From positions 1-64,000 of the forward strand of contig NZ_AUEP01000018.1 of assembly GCF_000426045.1 (NCBI RefSeq): a stretch of DNA of 64,000 nucleotides, given 5' to 3'. The DNA comes from Marmoricola sp. URHB0036 (GTDB lineage: Bacteria; Actinomycetota; Actinomycetes; Propionibacteriales; Nocardioidaceae). Position numbers and translations under genes: made by a program. Below are positions 1 to 7,664 of this stretch, piece by piece. Below the pieces are notes generated by a model that was not told the origin of the DNA, did not search any database, and worked only from the letters and a program-made list of their open reading frames with translations. Positions within the stretch are counted from its first letter, which is position 1. Each line of letters opens with the position of its first letter.

Positions 1-51
1 TCCGGACATGCCGCACAGACGCTGCCTCCGGCGGACTCGTATCGTTCAGGC

Positions 52-288
52 GTGGCGAAACACACCGGGGTGCTCTTGCGGTTTTCCGACGGCAGGAGGC
101 AGTTCATCGACGACGCGCACGTGCATGGGTTCCGCGACGGTGACCTGCTGATCGCACTTGGACCTGCTGAGGCGGGTCTCCATGCTGTGGTGGCTCGAAG
201 AGTTCCGGTCGCAGAGCTGGCCTTCGCTGACACCCGCAATGCCTATGACGACGACGGCGAGCCTGATACGCATACCCTCAACTGGTGA
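52..288 (+). CDS. Small hypothetical protein (78 aa)
   Basis: A 78-residue acidic protein starting at a GTG and ending in a TGA. I do not recognise a named family. The reading frame looks protein-like: a beta-rich stretch around FSDGRRQFID (residues 10-20), an Asp/Ala-rich middle, and a short polar tail ending in tryptophan. There is no signal peptide or membrane segment. The ribosome-binding site is weak and the gene stands alone, with about 700 bp of non-coding DNA before the next coding start. Codon use is less GC3-biased than in most neighbours. An overlapping minus-strand frame of similar length exists, so the call is tentative. Confidence 0.4.
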   Translation: MAKHTGVLLRFSDGRRQFIDDAHVHGFRDGDLLIALGPAEAGLHAVVARRVPVAELAFADTRNAYDDDGEPDTHTLNW

Positions 289-741
289 ACCGTCTTATGG
301 CGAGGACATCGCGATCAAGGTCTGGCTCGGACCGGCTCTGACATCGGATCAGCGGGTGGGTGGGGCCGGCCCTCGTGCCTCGGCCGTAACGTCCGCACAT
401 GCCGCGACGCGCTCGTGTCGAGATCGCACCCGTTCAGAGTCCAGGTGACGGCGTCGAGCGGCGAGGACGGCCAATCCGAGCCTGGAGACCGAACGATCAG
501 GTGGGAGGAGCACAACTGTCACCTGCTGACAGCAGGGCTCCTCCTAGTGCGTCACCCCCCACGCGGGGCACTCCCGGACTGCAGACCACGTCTCAGTGAT
601 CGCGGAGTGGCGAGCGTCGGTCTGAGAACTGGCAGAGAACTGCACAGGCAAGCAGACTGGTGGCGGTGGGACCGGTGTGCCCCACTGGGGCTGGTGCGGC
701 CGGGAGTGGCCGAGAACACACCGTGTCCACCCGCGCCCCGG
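289..741. other. Non-coding stretch upstream of the riboswitch gene
   Basis: No convincing gene, tRNA or repeat seen. The open frames here (both strands) are mutually overlapping, Arg/Pro/Ser-rich and lack family-like motifs. The only interpretable signals in the area are the promoter-like elements just downstream. Confidence 0.5.
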
Positions 742-771
742 TTGGCAGCGCGGCCCGATCTTTCCTAGGGT
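742..771 (+). promoter_or_regulatory. Candidate sigma-70-type promoter for the riboswitch transcript
   Basis: TTGGCA at 742-747 and TAGGGT at 766-771 are separated by 18 bp, a plausible -35/-10 pair. A start a few bases downstream would place the whole riboswitch (from 824) inside the 5' leader. Inferred from sequence only. Confidence 0.4.
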
Positions 772-823
772 GACGAACCTAGTGCCCCCGCACCAGCTCG
801 CCGACCCGGCGGGCTCGGGGGCA

Positions 824-984
824 GCGCCGAGTCTGGAACAGGTGCCCTCGGGGGAGACATCTGTACCGGAGCCGGGGACCCAAGTTCCTTGGGGTGAATC
901 CGGCGGACCTGCCACCGAACGTGGCGGATCTCGCTGGTAGGGCGTTCTTTGGGCCCGAACCCGTCAGCTCACCTGGTAGGCGTC
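824..984 (+). ncRNA. ydaO-yuaA (cyclic di-AMP) riboswitch
   Basis: The leader carries the hallmark blocks of the ydaO class in order: GCGCCGAGTCTGGAACAG near 824-841, the GGGGTGAATCC core near 894-903, and the 3' block CCCGAACCCGTCAGCTC then CCTGGTAGGCGTC ending near 984. The 5' GCGCC and 3' GGCGTC can form the closing P1 stem. The class binds c-di-AMP and in actinobacteria commonly sits ahead of cell-wall hydrolase genes, which fits the NlpC/P60 gene whose GTG start is 26 nt downstream. Expression platform not resolved by eye; it may act on the ribosome-binding site AGGAGA just 3' of P1. Confidence 0.9.
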
Positions 985-1010
985 TGAGACAAAGAGGAGA
1001 CCGACCGCTC

Positions 1011-1991
1011 GTGTTTGACGGCCGGAAGCGCCACCATGCCCGCGCGGTTGCAGGAGTCACCGGAGTGCTCGCCACGATGAGTCTCGGATTCGTCATGAGC
1101 CCTGCTGCTGCAGCCCCCGACACCGCCCAGAAGCTCGACGCCGCACAGGCCCGCGTCGACAAGCTTTCCCACAAGGCCCAGACCGCCGACCAGCGTCATG
1201 ACAAGGCGGCCGCGAAGCTCACCGAGACCCGCAAGCAGCTGCGCCAGACGGCCGCTGACATGCGGCGCCACCAGCGGCTGATCCAGGCCCTGCAGGCGCA
1301 GGTCGCGGCGACGGCTGTCGACGCCTACGCCGGCACCGCCGGGTCCACCGCCCCCGTCAGCACGTCGTCCCCCGCCCTCGACGCCCAGGTCAAGAAGGAC
1401 TCGACGGCCCTGCTGTCCAACGTGGTCCTCGTCAGTCAGGACGCGGGCGCTACTGCCGACGCCCTGGCCCGGTCGAACGCCGAGCTCGGGCAGCTCGCCC
1501 AGCGCAAGGCGGCACTGCAGGGCAGGCTGGACCTGCTCGCCCGTGGCGAGGAGGCCACGCGCAGCATGGAGCGGGTGGCCGACACGCGTCAGGCCAAGGC
1601 CTCGGCCACGCTGGCCGACCTCCAGGCCAAGCGGATGGCCGAGCTCGGCGGTCCCGCCGTGGCCTACGCGAAGTCCAAGATCGGCAACGGCTACGTCTAC
1701 GGTGCAGCCGGACCGAGCGTCTTCGACTGCTCGGGGCTGACCATGGCGGCGTGGAGCCAGGCCGGCGTGAGCCTGCCGCACAGCTCCTCGGCGCAGTACA
1801 GTTCAGGTCGGCACATCTCCGAGAGCGAGCTTCAGCCCGGTGACCTGGTCTTCTACTACAGCCCGATCAGTCACGTCGGCATGTACATCGGCAACGGGCA
1901 GATCGTGAATGCGCTCAACCCCGGCGCGGGAGTCGTCATCTCCGGACTCCACGACATGCCGTACGTCGGTGCTGTGCGCCCTGGGAACTGA
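1011..1991 (+). CDS. Secreted NlpC/P60 (C40) peptidoglycan endopeptidase
   Basis: A 326-aa secreted hydrolase predicted to cut peptide stems of peptidoglycan. The GTG at 1011 is chosen because AGGAGA lies 11 bp upstream and it gives a proper signal peptide (KRHHAR n-region, hydrophobic core, AAAA cleavage region near residue 35); a longer frame would run back through the riboswitch. Residues 38-215 are Ala/Gln/Lys-rich coiled coil; residues 218-326 are the NlpC/P60 domain with catalytic Cys240 in DCSGL and His288 in SHVGMY. The architecture matches RipA/CwlO-like actinobacterial hydrolases. Control by c-di-AMP through the upstream riboswitch is expected. A strong hairpin follows the stop. Confidence 0.93.
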   Translation: MFDGRKRHHARAVAGVTGVLATMSLGFVMSPAAAAPDTAQKLDAAQARVDKLSHKAQTADQRHDKAAAKLTETRKQLRQTAADMRRHQRLIQALQAQVAATAVDAYAGTAGSTAPVSTSSPALDAQVKKDSTALLSNVVLVSQDAGATADALARSNAELGQLAQRKAALQGRLDLLARGEEATRSMERVADTRQAKASATLADLQAKRMAELGGPAVAYAKSKIGNGYVYGAAGPSVFDCSGLTMAAWSQAGVSLPHSSSAQYSSGRHISESELQPGDLVFYYSPISHVGMYIGNGQIVNALNPGAGVVISGLHDMPYVGAVRPGN

Positions 1992-2000
1992 CGCTTCCCA

Positions 2001-2035
2001 CAGAGCCGCTCGCCCCTTCCGGGCGAGCGGCTCTG
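2001..2035 (+). terminator. Strong 15-bp hairpin after the NlpC/P60 gene
   Basis: Perfect 15-bp stem (2001-2015 with 2021-2035, starting CAGAGCCGCTCGCCC) closed by a 5-nt loop, 10 bp after the stop at 1991. No U-tract follows, as is common in high-GC terminators. Its right arm ends on the GTG that is the most economical start of the next gene, so it could also restrict translation of that gene. Confidence 0.7.
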
Positions 2036-3249
2036 TGCTGTCCGTGGTCCTCGCCGTCGTGCTGGCCGGGCTCACCGGGTGCGACCACGACGAGAGCATC
2101 ACGCCACCCTCTGCCTCGAAGGACAGCACCGCCCAGCACGCCCAGGAGGCCCAGCAGACGCTCGAGCAGCTCGTCCGGGCGGTGACCTCCGGGTCGAGGG
2201 ACGCCGCCGAGGCCACGGCGGCCAACGGCTCGCAGGACCTGCTCGGCTCGATCTACGACAATGCCGCCGCCCTGCACGTCGGTGACTTCTCGCTGCGCTA
2301 CGTCGACGAGGCGGCGCCGCTCGACGACAGCGACCAGGCCGAGCTCGGTCCGGGTGCCTGGCGCGGCACCGTCCAGCTCACCTACCGCAACGACGGGTTC
2401 GACAGGGCGCCGGCGCGGCTCGAGACCGCGGCCACCTTCGTGCCGACCGGCGACCACGTGCGGATCGCGTCCTTCGGCGGCCCGGGGGAGCGGACCCCGT
2501 TGTGGCTGGTCGAGCCGCTCAGCGTCGTACGCACTCCGCGGACGCTGCTCGCCGTTGCCGGCACCTCGACCGGGCGCTACCCCGGCCTGGTGGCCGAGGC
2601 GGTGCGGCAGGTCACCCGCGTGCTCCCGGACTGGAAGGGCCGACTGCAGGTGGAGGTGCCGGAGTCGGAGGACGAGCTGGAGGCTGCCCTCGACGCCCAG
2701 CCCGGCGAGTACGACAACATCGCGGCCGTCACCACCACCGCGGACGGCTCGCTGGCCCCGGACGCGCCGGTGCGCGTGTTCGTGAACCCGCAGGTCTTCG
2801 ACCGGCTCAAGCAGCGGGGCGCGCAGGTGGTGATGAGCCACGAGACCACCCACGTGGCGACCGACGCGCCGTTCGCCTCGATGCCGACCTGGCTGCTCGA
2901 GGGCTTTGCCGACTTCGTCGCCCTCGACCACGCCGGCGTGCCGGTCGACCGCGCCGCCGGGCAGATCCTGCCGCGCATCCGCAAGGAGGGCCTGCCCGAC
3001 CGGCTGCCGACCAGCCAGGACCTCGACCCGACCGCGAACGGCCTGGGCGCCACCTACGAGGAGGCGTGGCTGGCCTGCCGCTTCCTGGCCCAGGAGTACG
3101 GCGAGGACTCGATGGTGCGCTTCTACCGCACCGTCAACGCCGGTGCCTCGACGCAGCAGGCCTTCCGGACCGTCCTGCACACCACCCAGCGTGACTTCGT
3201 GACGCGATGGCGCGCCGACCTTGCCCGCCTTGCCGGGGTGGCAGGGTAG
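2035..3249 (+). CDS. Lipoprotein zinc metalloprotease (gluzincin / peptidase MA-like)
   Basis: About 404 aa. A hydrophobic N-terminus ends in the lipobox LTGC, so the protein should be anchored to the outer face of the membrane. HETTH near residue 269 is a zinc-binding HExxH motif, and LLEGFADFVA about 25 residues later supplies the third (Glu) ligand, as in gluzincins of the peptidase_MA_2 type. The substrate is unknown. The start is uncertain: GTG 2035 gives a short, uncharged signal; an in-frame GTG at 1969 gives an Arg-containing n-region but overlaps the previous gene and the hairpin. The next gene, also a protease, follows at 5 bp, suggesting co-transcription. Confidence 0.8.
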   Translation: MLSVVLAVVLAGLTGCDHDESITPPSASKDSTAQHAQEAQQTLEQLVRAVTSGSRDAAEATAANGSQDLLGSIYDNAAALHVGDFSLRYVDEAAPLDDSDQAELGPGAWRGTVQLTYRNDGFDRAPARLETAATFVPTGDHVRIASFGGPGERTPLWLVEPLSVVRTPRTLLAVAGTSTGRYPGLVAEAVRQVTRVLPDWKGRLQVEVPESEDELEAALDAQPGEYDNIAAVTTTADGSLAPDAPVRVFVNPQVFDRLKQRGAQVVMSHETTHVATDAPFASMPTWLLEGFADFVALDHAGVPVDRAAGQILPRIRKEGLPDRLPTSQDLDPTANGLGATYEEAWLACRFLAQEYGEDSMVRFYRTVNAGASTQQAFRTVLHTTQRDFVTRWRADLARLAGVAG

Positions 3250-3254
3250 TTGGC

Positions 3255-4517
3255 GTGACGCCACCCGCCCCCAGCCGCGCGTTGTGTCTGTGGTTGATGG
3301 GGGCCTCGGCGGTCGTGTTCGTGGTCCTGGCCGCCGTGTTCGTTCCGTGGTCGTGGGTGCCGGGTGGCCACGTCGTGCACGTGCGGGGGAGCGAGGTGTT
3401 CAGCGCCGAGCAGCTGCGTCGCGGCCAGACCTACGCCTCGATGCAGCGGCACCTCGGCTGGGCCTCGCTCGCGGTCTCGCTCGCCGTGGCGCTGGTGCTC
3501 GGTCTGACCCGGCTCGGTGCTCGGCTGGTGCGGCTGCTGCCCGGTCCCTGGTGGGTCAAGGCGCTGGCGGGGACGCTGCTGATCCTGCTGGTCGGGCAGC
3601 TCGCGACCCTGCCGTTCGACCTCGCGATCCGTGGGAACGCCCTCGTCTACGGCCTGACCCGTCAGTCGCTCGGTGGCTGGCTCAGGGACTCCGCGGTCTC
3701 ACTGCTCGTCAGCTGGGTGTTCGCCGGCGGCACCGTGCTCGTCGTGATGGTCTCCGCCCGTCGGTCGCCCCGTCGCTGGCCGTTGTGGGCGGGTCTGGCC
3801 GGAGCCGTCCTGAGTGTCCTGGGCTCGTGGGTGTACCCGGTGGTCGTCGAGCCGTTGTTCAACCACTTCACACCGCTGCCGCACGGTGAGCTGCGGACGA
3901 GGATCCTTGCCCTGGCGGAGAAGGAGCACGTGCACGTCTCGGACGTGCTGGTCGCCGACGCGTCCCGTCGCACGACGACCCTGAATGCCTATGTCTCGGG
4001 ATTCGGCAGCACCCGCCGCGTGGTGCTCTACGACAACCTCGTCGACGACGTGCCGCAGCGGGAGACGCTGGTGGTGGTGGCCCACGAGCTCGGGCACGCC
4101 CACCACGACGACGTCCTGCTCGGGACGGCCCTCGGCGCGACGGGCGTCGTCTTCGCCAGCGGGTTGCTGGGGCTGCTGTTCACGCGCCGCCGGTTGCTCG
4201 ACCGGGCCGGCGTACCGGACCCGGGCCAGCCGGAGGTGGTGGCTCTGCTCCTGGCGCTGGTAGCGGTGGGGACGTTGCTGGCCAGCCCGATCCAGAACGT
4301 GATCAGCCGGGCGATCGAGGCGCGTGCCGACCGGGCCTCGTTGCAGGCGACGGGTGACTACTCGGGGTTCGAGAAGATGCAGGTGCAGCTCGCCACGCGT
4401 TCGCTCAGCGATCCCGATCCGCCCTGGCTCAGCCAGCTCTGGTTCGGGTCGCATCCCACCGCGCTGCAGCGGATCGGCATGGCACGTGCGATCGAGCAGG
4501 AGCACGCCCCTCGCTGA
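3255..4517 (+). CDS. M48 family integral-membrane metalloprotease (Ste24/HtpX-like)
   Basis: A 420-aa multi-pass membrane protease. Five to six hydrophobic segments are visible (for example near residues 11-30, 70-90, 100-120, 155-175, 190-210 and 295-315). The zinc motif HELGH lies at about residue 277, with the downstream EARADRAS (residues near 355) as the third-ligand motif typical of M48. The length and the N-terminal multi-TM region match Ste24/CAAX-protease-1 relatives rather than short HtpX. In bacteria such enzymes degrade or process membrane proteins; the natural substrate here is unknown. GTG 3255 is preferred over an upstream frame overlapping the previous gene. Confidence 0.9.
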   Translation: MTPPAPSRALCLWLMGASAVVFVVLAAVFVPWSWVPGGHVVHVRGSEVFSAEQLRRGQTYASMQRHLGWASLAVSLAVALVLGLTRLGARLVRLLPGPWWVKALAGTLLILLVGQLATLPFDLAIRGNALVYGLTRQSLGGWLRDSAVSLLVSWVFAGGTVLVVMVSARRSPRRWPLWAGLAGAVLSVLGSWVYPVVVEPLFNHFTPLPHGELRTRILALAEKEHVHVSDVLVADASRRTTTLNAYVSGFGSTRRVVLYDNLVDDVPQRETLVVVAHELGHAHHDDVLLGTALGATGVVFASGLLGLLFTRRRLLDRAGVPDPGQPEVVALLLALVAVGTLLASPIQNVISRAIEARADRASLQATGDYSGFEKMQVQLATRSLSDPDPPWLSQLWFGSHPTALQRIGMARAIEQEHAPR

Positions 4518-4538
4518 GAGGTTCGGGACGGGAGCTGG

Positions 4539-4736
4539 TCAGCAGGTGGCGCTGGCGCTGCCCTTGCTGGAGACGACGCCGCAGGTCTTGGAGAAGGAGC
4601 TCTTGATCATCCCGCCCATGACGAAGACGATGGCCACGATCAGCGCAGCGATCCCGGCCACGAGCATGCCGTACTCGACTGCGCTGGCGCCGGTCTCGTC
4701 GCGGCGACGGGTGATGGTGCGGATGTACTCGAGCAT
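4539..4736 (-). CDS. flp: Flp/Tad type IVb pilin (second copy)
   Basis: A 65-aa prepilin. A short basic leader (about 15 residues) ends in GASAVEYG, the Flp processing region with the conserved Glu/Tyr pair, followed by a 20-residue hydrophobic helix (LLVAG-type, AALIVAIVF) and a short Cys-containing tail ending in SATC. A TadV/CpaA-type peptidase would cleave it before assembly into Tad pili. ATG 4736 is preceded by AGAGGGGAAA, a strong ribosome-binding site. It lies downstream of a close paralogue (5053-5253) and at the 3' end of the tad locus. Its C-terminal tail has two cysteines (KTCG and ATC) that could pair. Confidence 0.93.
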   Translation of the reverse strand: MLEYIRTITRRRDETGASAVEYGMLVAGIAALIVAIVFVMGGMIKSSFSKTCGVVSSKGSASATC

Positions 4737-4778
4737 CGTGTTTCCCCTCTGGGAATGGTGACTCTCTGACCGGGTGAG

Positions 4779-4813
4779 CGCCCGGCCCCTGCCGGCTTGG
4801 GCGGGGCCGGGCG
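4779..4813. other. 11-bp hairpin between the two flp genes
   Basis: Inverted repeat CGCCCGGCCCC (4779-4789) with its complement at 4803-4813, 13-nt loop. It sits in the 5' leader of the distal flp gene, between it and the hairpin at 5010-5039; it may set the pilin ratio by attenuation or RNA stability. Confidence 0.5.
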
Positions 4814-5009
4814 ACCCGTGTCGGTAGCTCACCACCCCCCGGCAGTGCAGGCGCGTTGCTCATGCGCGCCCGCTGAGGAGCCACCTCCACACCTGCACTC
4901 CGTGGTAGTGCAGGAGATTCAGCTGGTGCTCGGCAGGGGGTCCGGTGCCTCGGGCCGCGAGGCGTTGTGTCCTTGCAGACCGGTGGCGAGATGCCCCTGG
5001 AGAGCGGAA

Positions 5010-5039
5010 CCCGGAGAGACCCTGTCGGGTCTCTCCGGG
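5010..5039 (-). terminator. 13-bp hairpin directly after the first flp gene
   Basis: Perfect 13-bp stem (5010-5022 with 5027-5039; arm CCCGGAGAGACCC) and a 4-nt loop, starting 13 bp past the stop of the 5053-5253 pilin on the minus strand. No U-run. Likely a terminator or 3' stabiliser that separates expression of the two pilins. Confidence 0.65.
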
Positions 5040-5052
5040 TCGAGCCGAGAGG

Positions 5053-5253
5053 TCAGGAGCAGGTGGACGCGGCGGTACCGTTGCCCTTGATGGTCTTGCA
5101 GGTGCTGTCGAAGGAGTTCTTGATGACTCCACCGAACAGGAAGACGATGGCGACGATCAGCGCCGCGATGCCGGCGACGAGCAGGCCGTACTCAACGGCG
5201 GACGCGCCGTCTTCGGTACGACGGCTGGTGATGTTACGGATGAACTCGAGCAT
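5053..5253 (-). CDS. flp: Flp/Tad type IVb pilin (first copy)
   Basis: A 66-aa prepilin with a basic leader, the GASAVEYG processing region, hydrophobic helix AALIVAIVFLFGG and a tail ending in AASTCS. It is about two-thirds identical by eye to the 4539-4736 pilin, with the N-terminal half nearly invariant and the tail diverged. ATG 5251-5253 has the strong ribosome-binding site GGAAGGAA. About 200 bp of relatively AT-rich DNA separates it from the response-regulator gene, so it probably has its own promoter and is expressed far above the assembly genes, as is usual for major pilins. Confidence 0.94.
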   Translation of the reverse strand: MLEFIRNITSRRTEDGASAVEYGLLVAGIAALIVAIVFLFGGVIKNSFDSTCKTIKGNGTAASTCS

Positions 5254-5453
5254 GGTGGGTTCCTTCCCTCGGGAACTCGGCGGGCGGTGCGATTGACGTG
5301 GAACCGACTTATTCGGTCCAACAGGTAGAAAGTATTCCAAAAGGGACAGATCGGTACATCATTCATCCGGTTTGATCCCAATGACCTTAATGGGTGGTTT
5401 TGGGAATAGTCCGAACGGGCTATGGCATCGCCAGCCGCTGCTGGCTTACGCCG
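5254..5453 (-). promoter_or_regulatory. AT-rich leader upstream of the flp genes
   Basis: The lowest-GC stretch of the tad locus. It contains the 5-bp inverted repeat ACCGA-CTTAT-TCGGT (5302-5316) and an AT-rich run around 5328-5395, consistent with a promoter and operator for the pilin genes. Exact -35/-10 elements cannot be fixed by eye. Confidence 0.45.
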
Positions 5454-6092
5454 CTATTCGGTGGGAGCGGCCGAGGAGATCAGGCCCAACCGCATGGCCA
5501 TGACCAGGGCCTGGGCCCGGTTGGCCGCGCCGAGCTTGTCGTAGATGCGGCCGATGTGGCTCTTCGCGGTCGACTCGCTCAGGTAGAGCCGCGCGGCGAT
5601 GGCGGTGACGCCCAGTCCCTCCGCGAGCAGGTCGAGCACCTGACGCTCGCGGTCCGAGAGCCGGGGGGCCCCTGAGCTCATCCGCCTCACCATGGCCTCG
5701 GCCAGGCCGGTGCACGTGAAGGTCAGCGGGGCGACGACGGCCTGGCGCGCGGCACTGATGACGCTCGAGGTGGGGGCGTCCTTGCCGACGAAGCCGGACG
5801 CACCGGCGTCCATGGCAGCGAACAGCTGCTCGTCGCCGGCGTACATGGTCAGCACGACGAGGCCGATCTGCCGGTTCTCCTTGCGCAGGGTCCGGACGAT
5901 CTCGAGGCCCGACCCGTCGGGCAGGCGTACGTCGGTGACCACCACGTCCGGATGGAGCTCCTCGGCCAGTGCGATGCCCTCGGCCACCGAGCCAGCCTGG
6001 CCGGACACCTCGAACCCGTCGGCCTGGCTGAAGGCACCGGCCAGTCCCTGGCGGATCAGCTCGTGGTCGTCGATGAGCAGCACGCTGGTCAT
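5454..6092 (-). CDS. NarL/LuxR-family response regulator of the tad locus
   Basis: A 212-aa regulator: receiver domain (residues 1-115; acidic patch IDDHE, phospho-acceptor Asp in VVTDVRLPDG, Lys in GKDAP) followed by a LuxR helix-turn-helix (LSDRERQVLDLLAEG, residues about 145-205). It lies 39 bp downstream of a HisKA_3 kinase gene that itself overlaps tadC, so the pair is embedded in the pilus operon and probably controls flp or tad transcription. ATG 6092 is taken as the start; a GTG two codons earlier (6098) is equally possible. Confidence 0.93.
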   Translation of the reverse strand: MTSVLLIDDHELIRQGLAGAFSQADGFEVSGQAGSVAEGIALAEELHPDVVVTDVRLPDGSGLEIVRTLRKENRQIGLVVLTMYAGDEQLFAAMDAGASGFVGKDAPTSSVISAARQAVVAPLTFTCTGLAEAMVRRMSSGAPRLSDRERQVLDLLAEGLGVTAIAARLYLSESTAKSHIGRIYDKLGAANRAQALVMAMRLGLISSAAPTE

Positions 6093-6131
6093 GGGCACCC
6101 GGGATGTCGGCTCCCGGCCTCCAGTCGCAGG

Positions 6132-7664
6132 CTAACGGGTTCGCTCCCGCGCAGGTGAGCCGACGCGCACCGTCACCTGCGTCCCCGGCCGATCGGTCGT
6201 GGGCTCGGTGACGACCAGCTCGGCCCCGATGGTGCGTGAGCGCTCCCGCATGATCTTCAGGCCCTGGGAGTCGCTGCGAGGCGTGTGGGCGTTGGTGCCG
6301 TCGTCGCGCACCTCGATCTCGGCGTACGGCGGCCGGATCGTGCAGCGCAGCCACAGGTTGGCCGCCCCGGAGTGCTTCCGGGCGTTGGCCATCGCCTCCT
6401 GGGCGATGCGCAGCAGCTCGTACTCCACGTCTGCGGGTAGCCGTGGACCCTGTTCGTCGAGGGTGACGTGCACGGCCATCGGGGAGGTGGTGCTGACGTG
6501 GTTGGCGTACGCCGAGAGGCTCTCGCCGAGGCCGGACCCGGCGGCGAGCTCGTGGCGCAGGTCGAAGATCGAGTGCCGCAGCTCGGTGACCACCCGGGTG
6601 ACCTCGCTGCGCAGCTGTCCGATCCGGGCCTGCTGGTCGGGGTCCGACGTCCCGATCGCGAGGTTGTCGACCAGGTAGCCGAGGGAGGCGACGTCTTGGG
6701 CCACACCGTCGTGCACCTCGCGCGCGATCCGCTGGCGCTCCTCGCTGGTGGCGGTGTCGCGGACCCGCCCGAACAGCAGCGCGGCCTGGAGCTGCACGGC
6801 GTGCCGCCCGAGGTGGTTGCGCAGGGCGACGGCCGTCGTCGACTCGACCTCACCGAGCGTCTCGAGGACCAGCACCGCGATCATCTCGTCGTTCGCGAGG
6901 AGCGGGATGGCGACGCGGGACTCCCGCAGCACCATCGCCTCGTACTCCCAGCACTTCGCGGCCAGCGCGCCGGCCCAGGCCATCGCCCCCGGCAGCGTGC
7001 CGGCGGAGTACCGCAGGGGCGCCATGGTGCCGTTGTCGGACTGCACGAAGACCCCGGCGCTGCGCGTCGGCACCACCGTGTCGGCGTCTCCCATCACCTG
7101 TTCGGCAATGCCGACGGCGTCGAGGCCTCCGCTGAGCTTGCCCGAGAGCGCCTCCAGGCGGCGGATCAGCCCCACCGCGCTGCGGTAGCTGGCGTCGGCG
7201 TCGGTGGTGCTCATGGCCCGTCGGAGGGCGACCCCCATCAGGCCGATCCCCACGGCGCAGGAGAGCCACGTGAACCCGCCAGCGGCGAACTGACGGTCCC
7301 AGCCCTGGATCACGATGGCGGAGGTGGCCACCAGCACCACGAACTCGGCGGCGATGACCCGCAGCATGCCCACGCGGCCGAGGTCGACCGCGGCGATCAG
7401 CACCGGGATCACCAGGTAGGGGGTGACGGTTGCCTGGTCGGGCCGGGCCAGCACTGCCAGCGCCGCGATCACGCCGCCCTCGAAGAGTGCGACGGTGTGC
7501 TCCGGCACCCGCCCGACCATCGCCACCGCCTGGGCGATGGCCGCGGTCAGGACGACCAGCAGGGCACCGTCGAAGTACCGCGGGCCAGCCACCGCGGCGA
7601 GCGAGGTGAGGGCGGCAACGGTGAACACACGGGCCGCGAGAGCGACCCGACCGACATCGGTCAC
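6132..7664 (-). CDS. Membrane sensor histidine kinase (HisKA_3), tad-linked
   Basis: A 510-aa kinase. Residues 1-150 hold about six hydrophobic segments; residues 195-340 resemble a GAF-like sensory domain; the dimerisation box EERQRIAREVHDG carries the phospho-acceptor His (near 345); the HATPase_c domain follows, with an N-box around AMANARKH and a G-box at RDDGTN. This is the NarX/LiaS-type kinase class that pairs with LuxR response regulators such as the downstream gene. The GTG at 7664 overlaps the tadC stop by 4 bp (GTGA), so translation is coupled to the pilus gene. An upstream frame overlapping tadC was rejected as start. Confidence 0.92.
   Translation of the reverse strand: MTDVGRVALAARVFTVAALTSLAAVAGPRYFDGALLVVLTAAIAQAVAMVGRVPEHTVALFEGGVIAALAVLARPDQATVTPYLVIPVLIAAVDLGRVGMLRVIAAEFVVLVATSAIVIQGWDRQFAAGGFTWLSCAVGIGLMGVALRRAMSTTDADASYRSAVGLIRRLEALSGKLSGGLDAVGIAEQVMGDADTVVPTRSAGVFVQSDNGTMAPLRYSAGTLPGAMAWAGALAAKCWEYEAMVLRESRVAIPLLANDEMIAVLVLETLGEVESTTAVALRNHLGRHAVQLQAALLFGRVRDTATSEERQRIAREVHDGVAQDVASLGYLVDNLAIGTSDPDQQARIGQLRSEVTRVVTELRHSIFDLRHELAAGSGLGESLSAYANHVSTTSPMAVHVTLDEQGPRLPADVEYELLRIAQEAMANARKHSGAANLWLRCTIRPPYAEIEVRDDGTNAHTPRSDSQGLKIMRERSRTIGAELVVTEPTTDRPGTQVTVRVGSPARERTR

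Noticed and set aside
415-915. Several 60-120-codon frames between 315 and 940 on both strands
   Set aside because: They overlap each other and the riboswitch, are Arg/Pro/Ser-rich, and none has a convincing start signal or motif.
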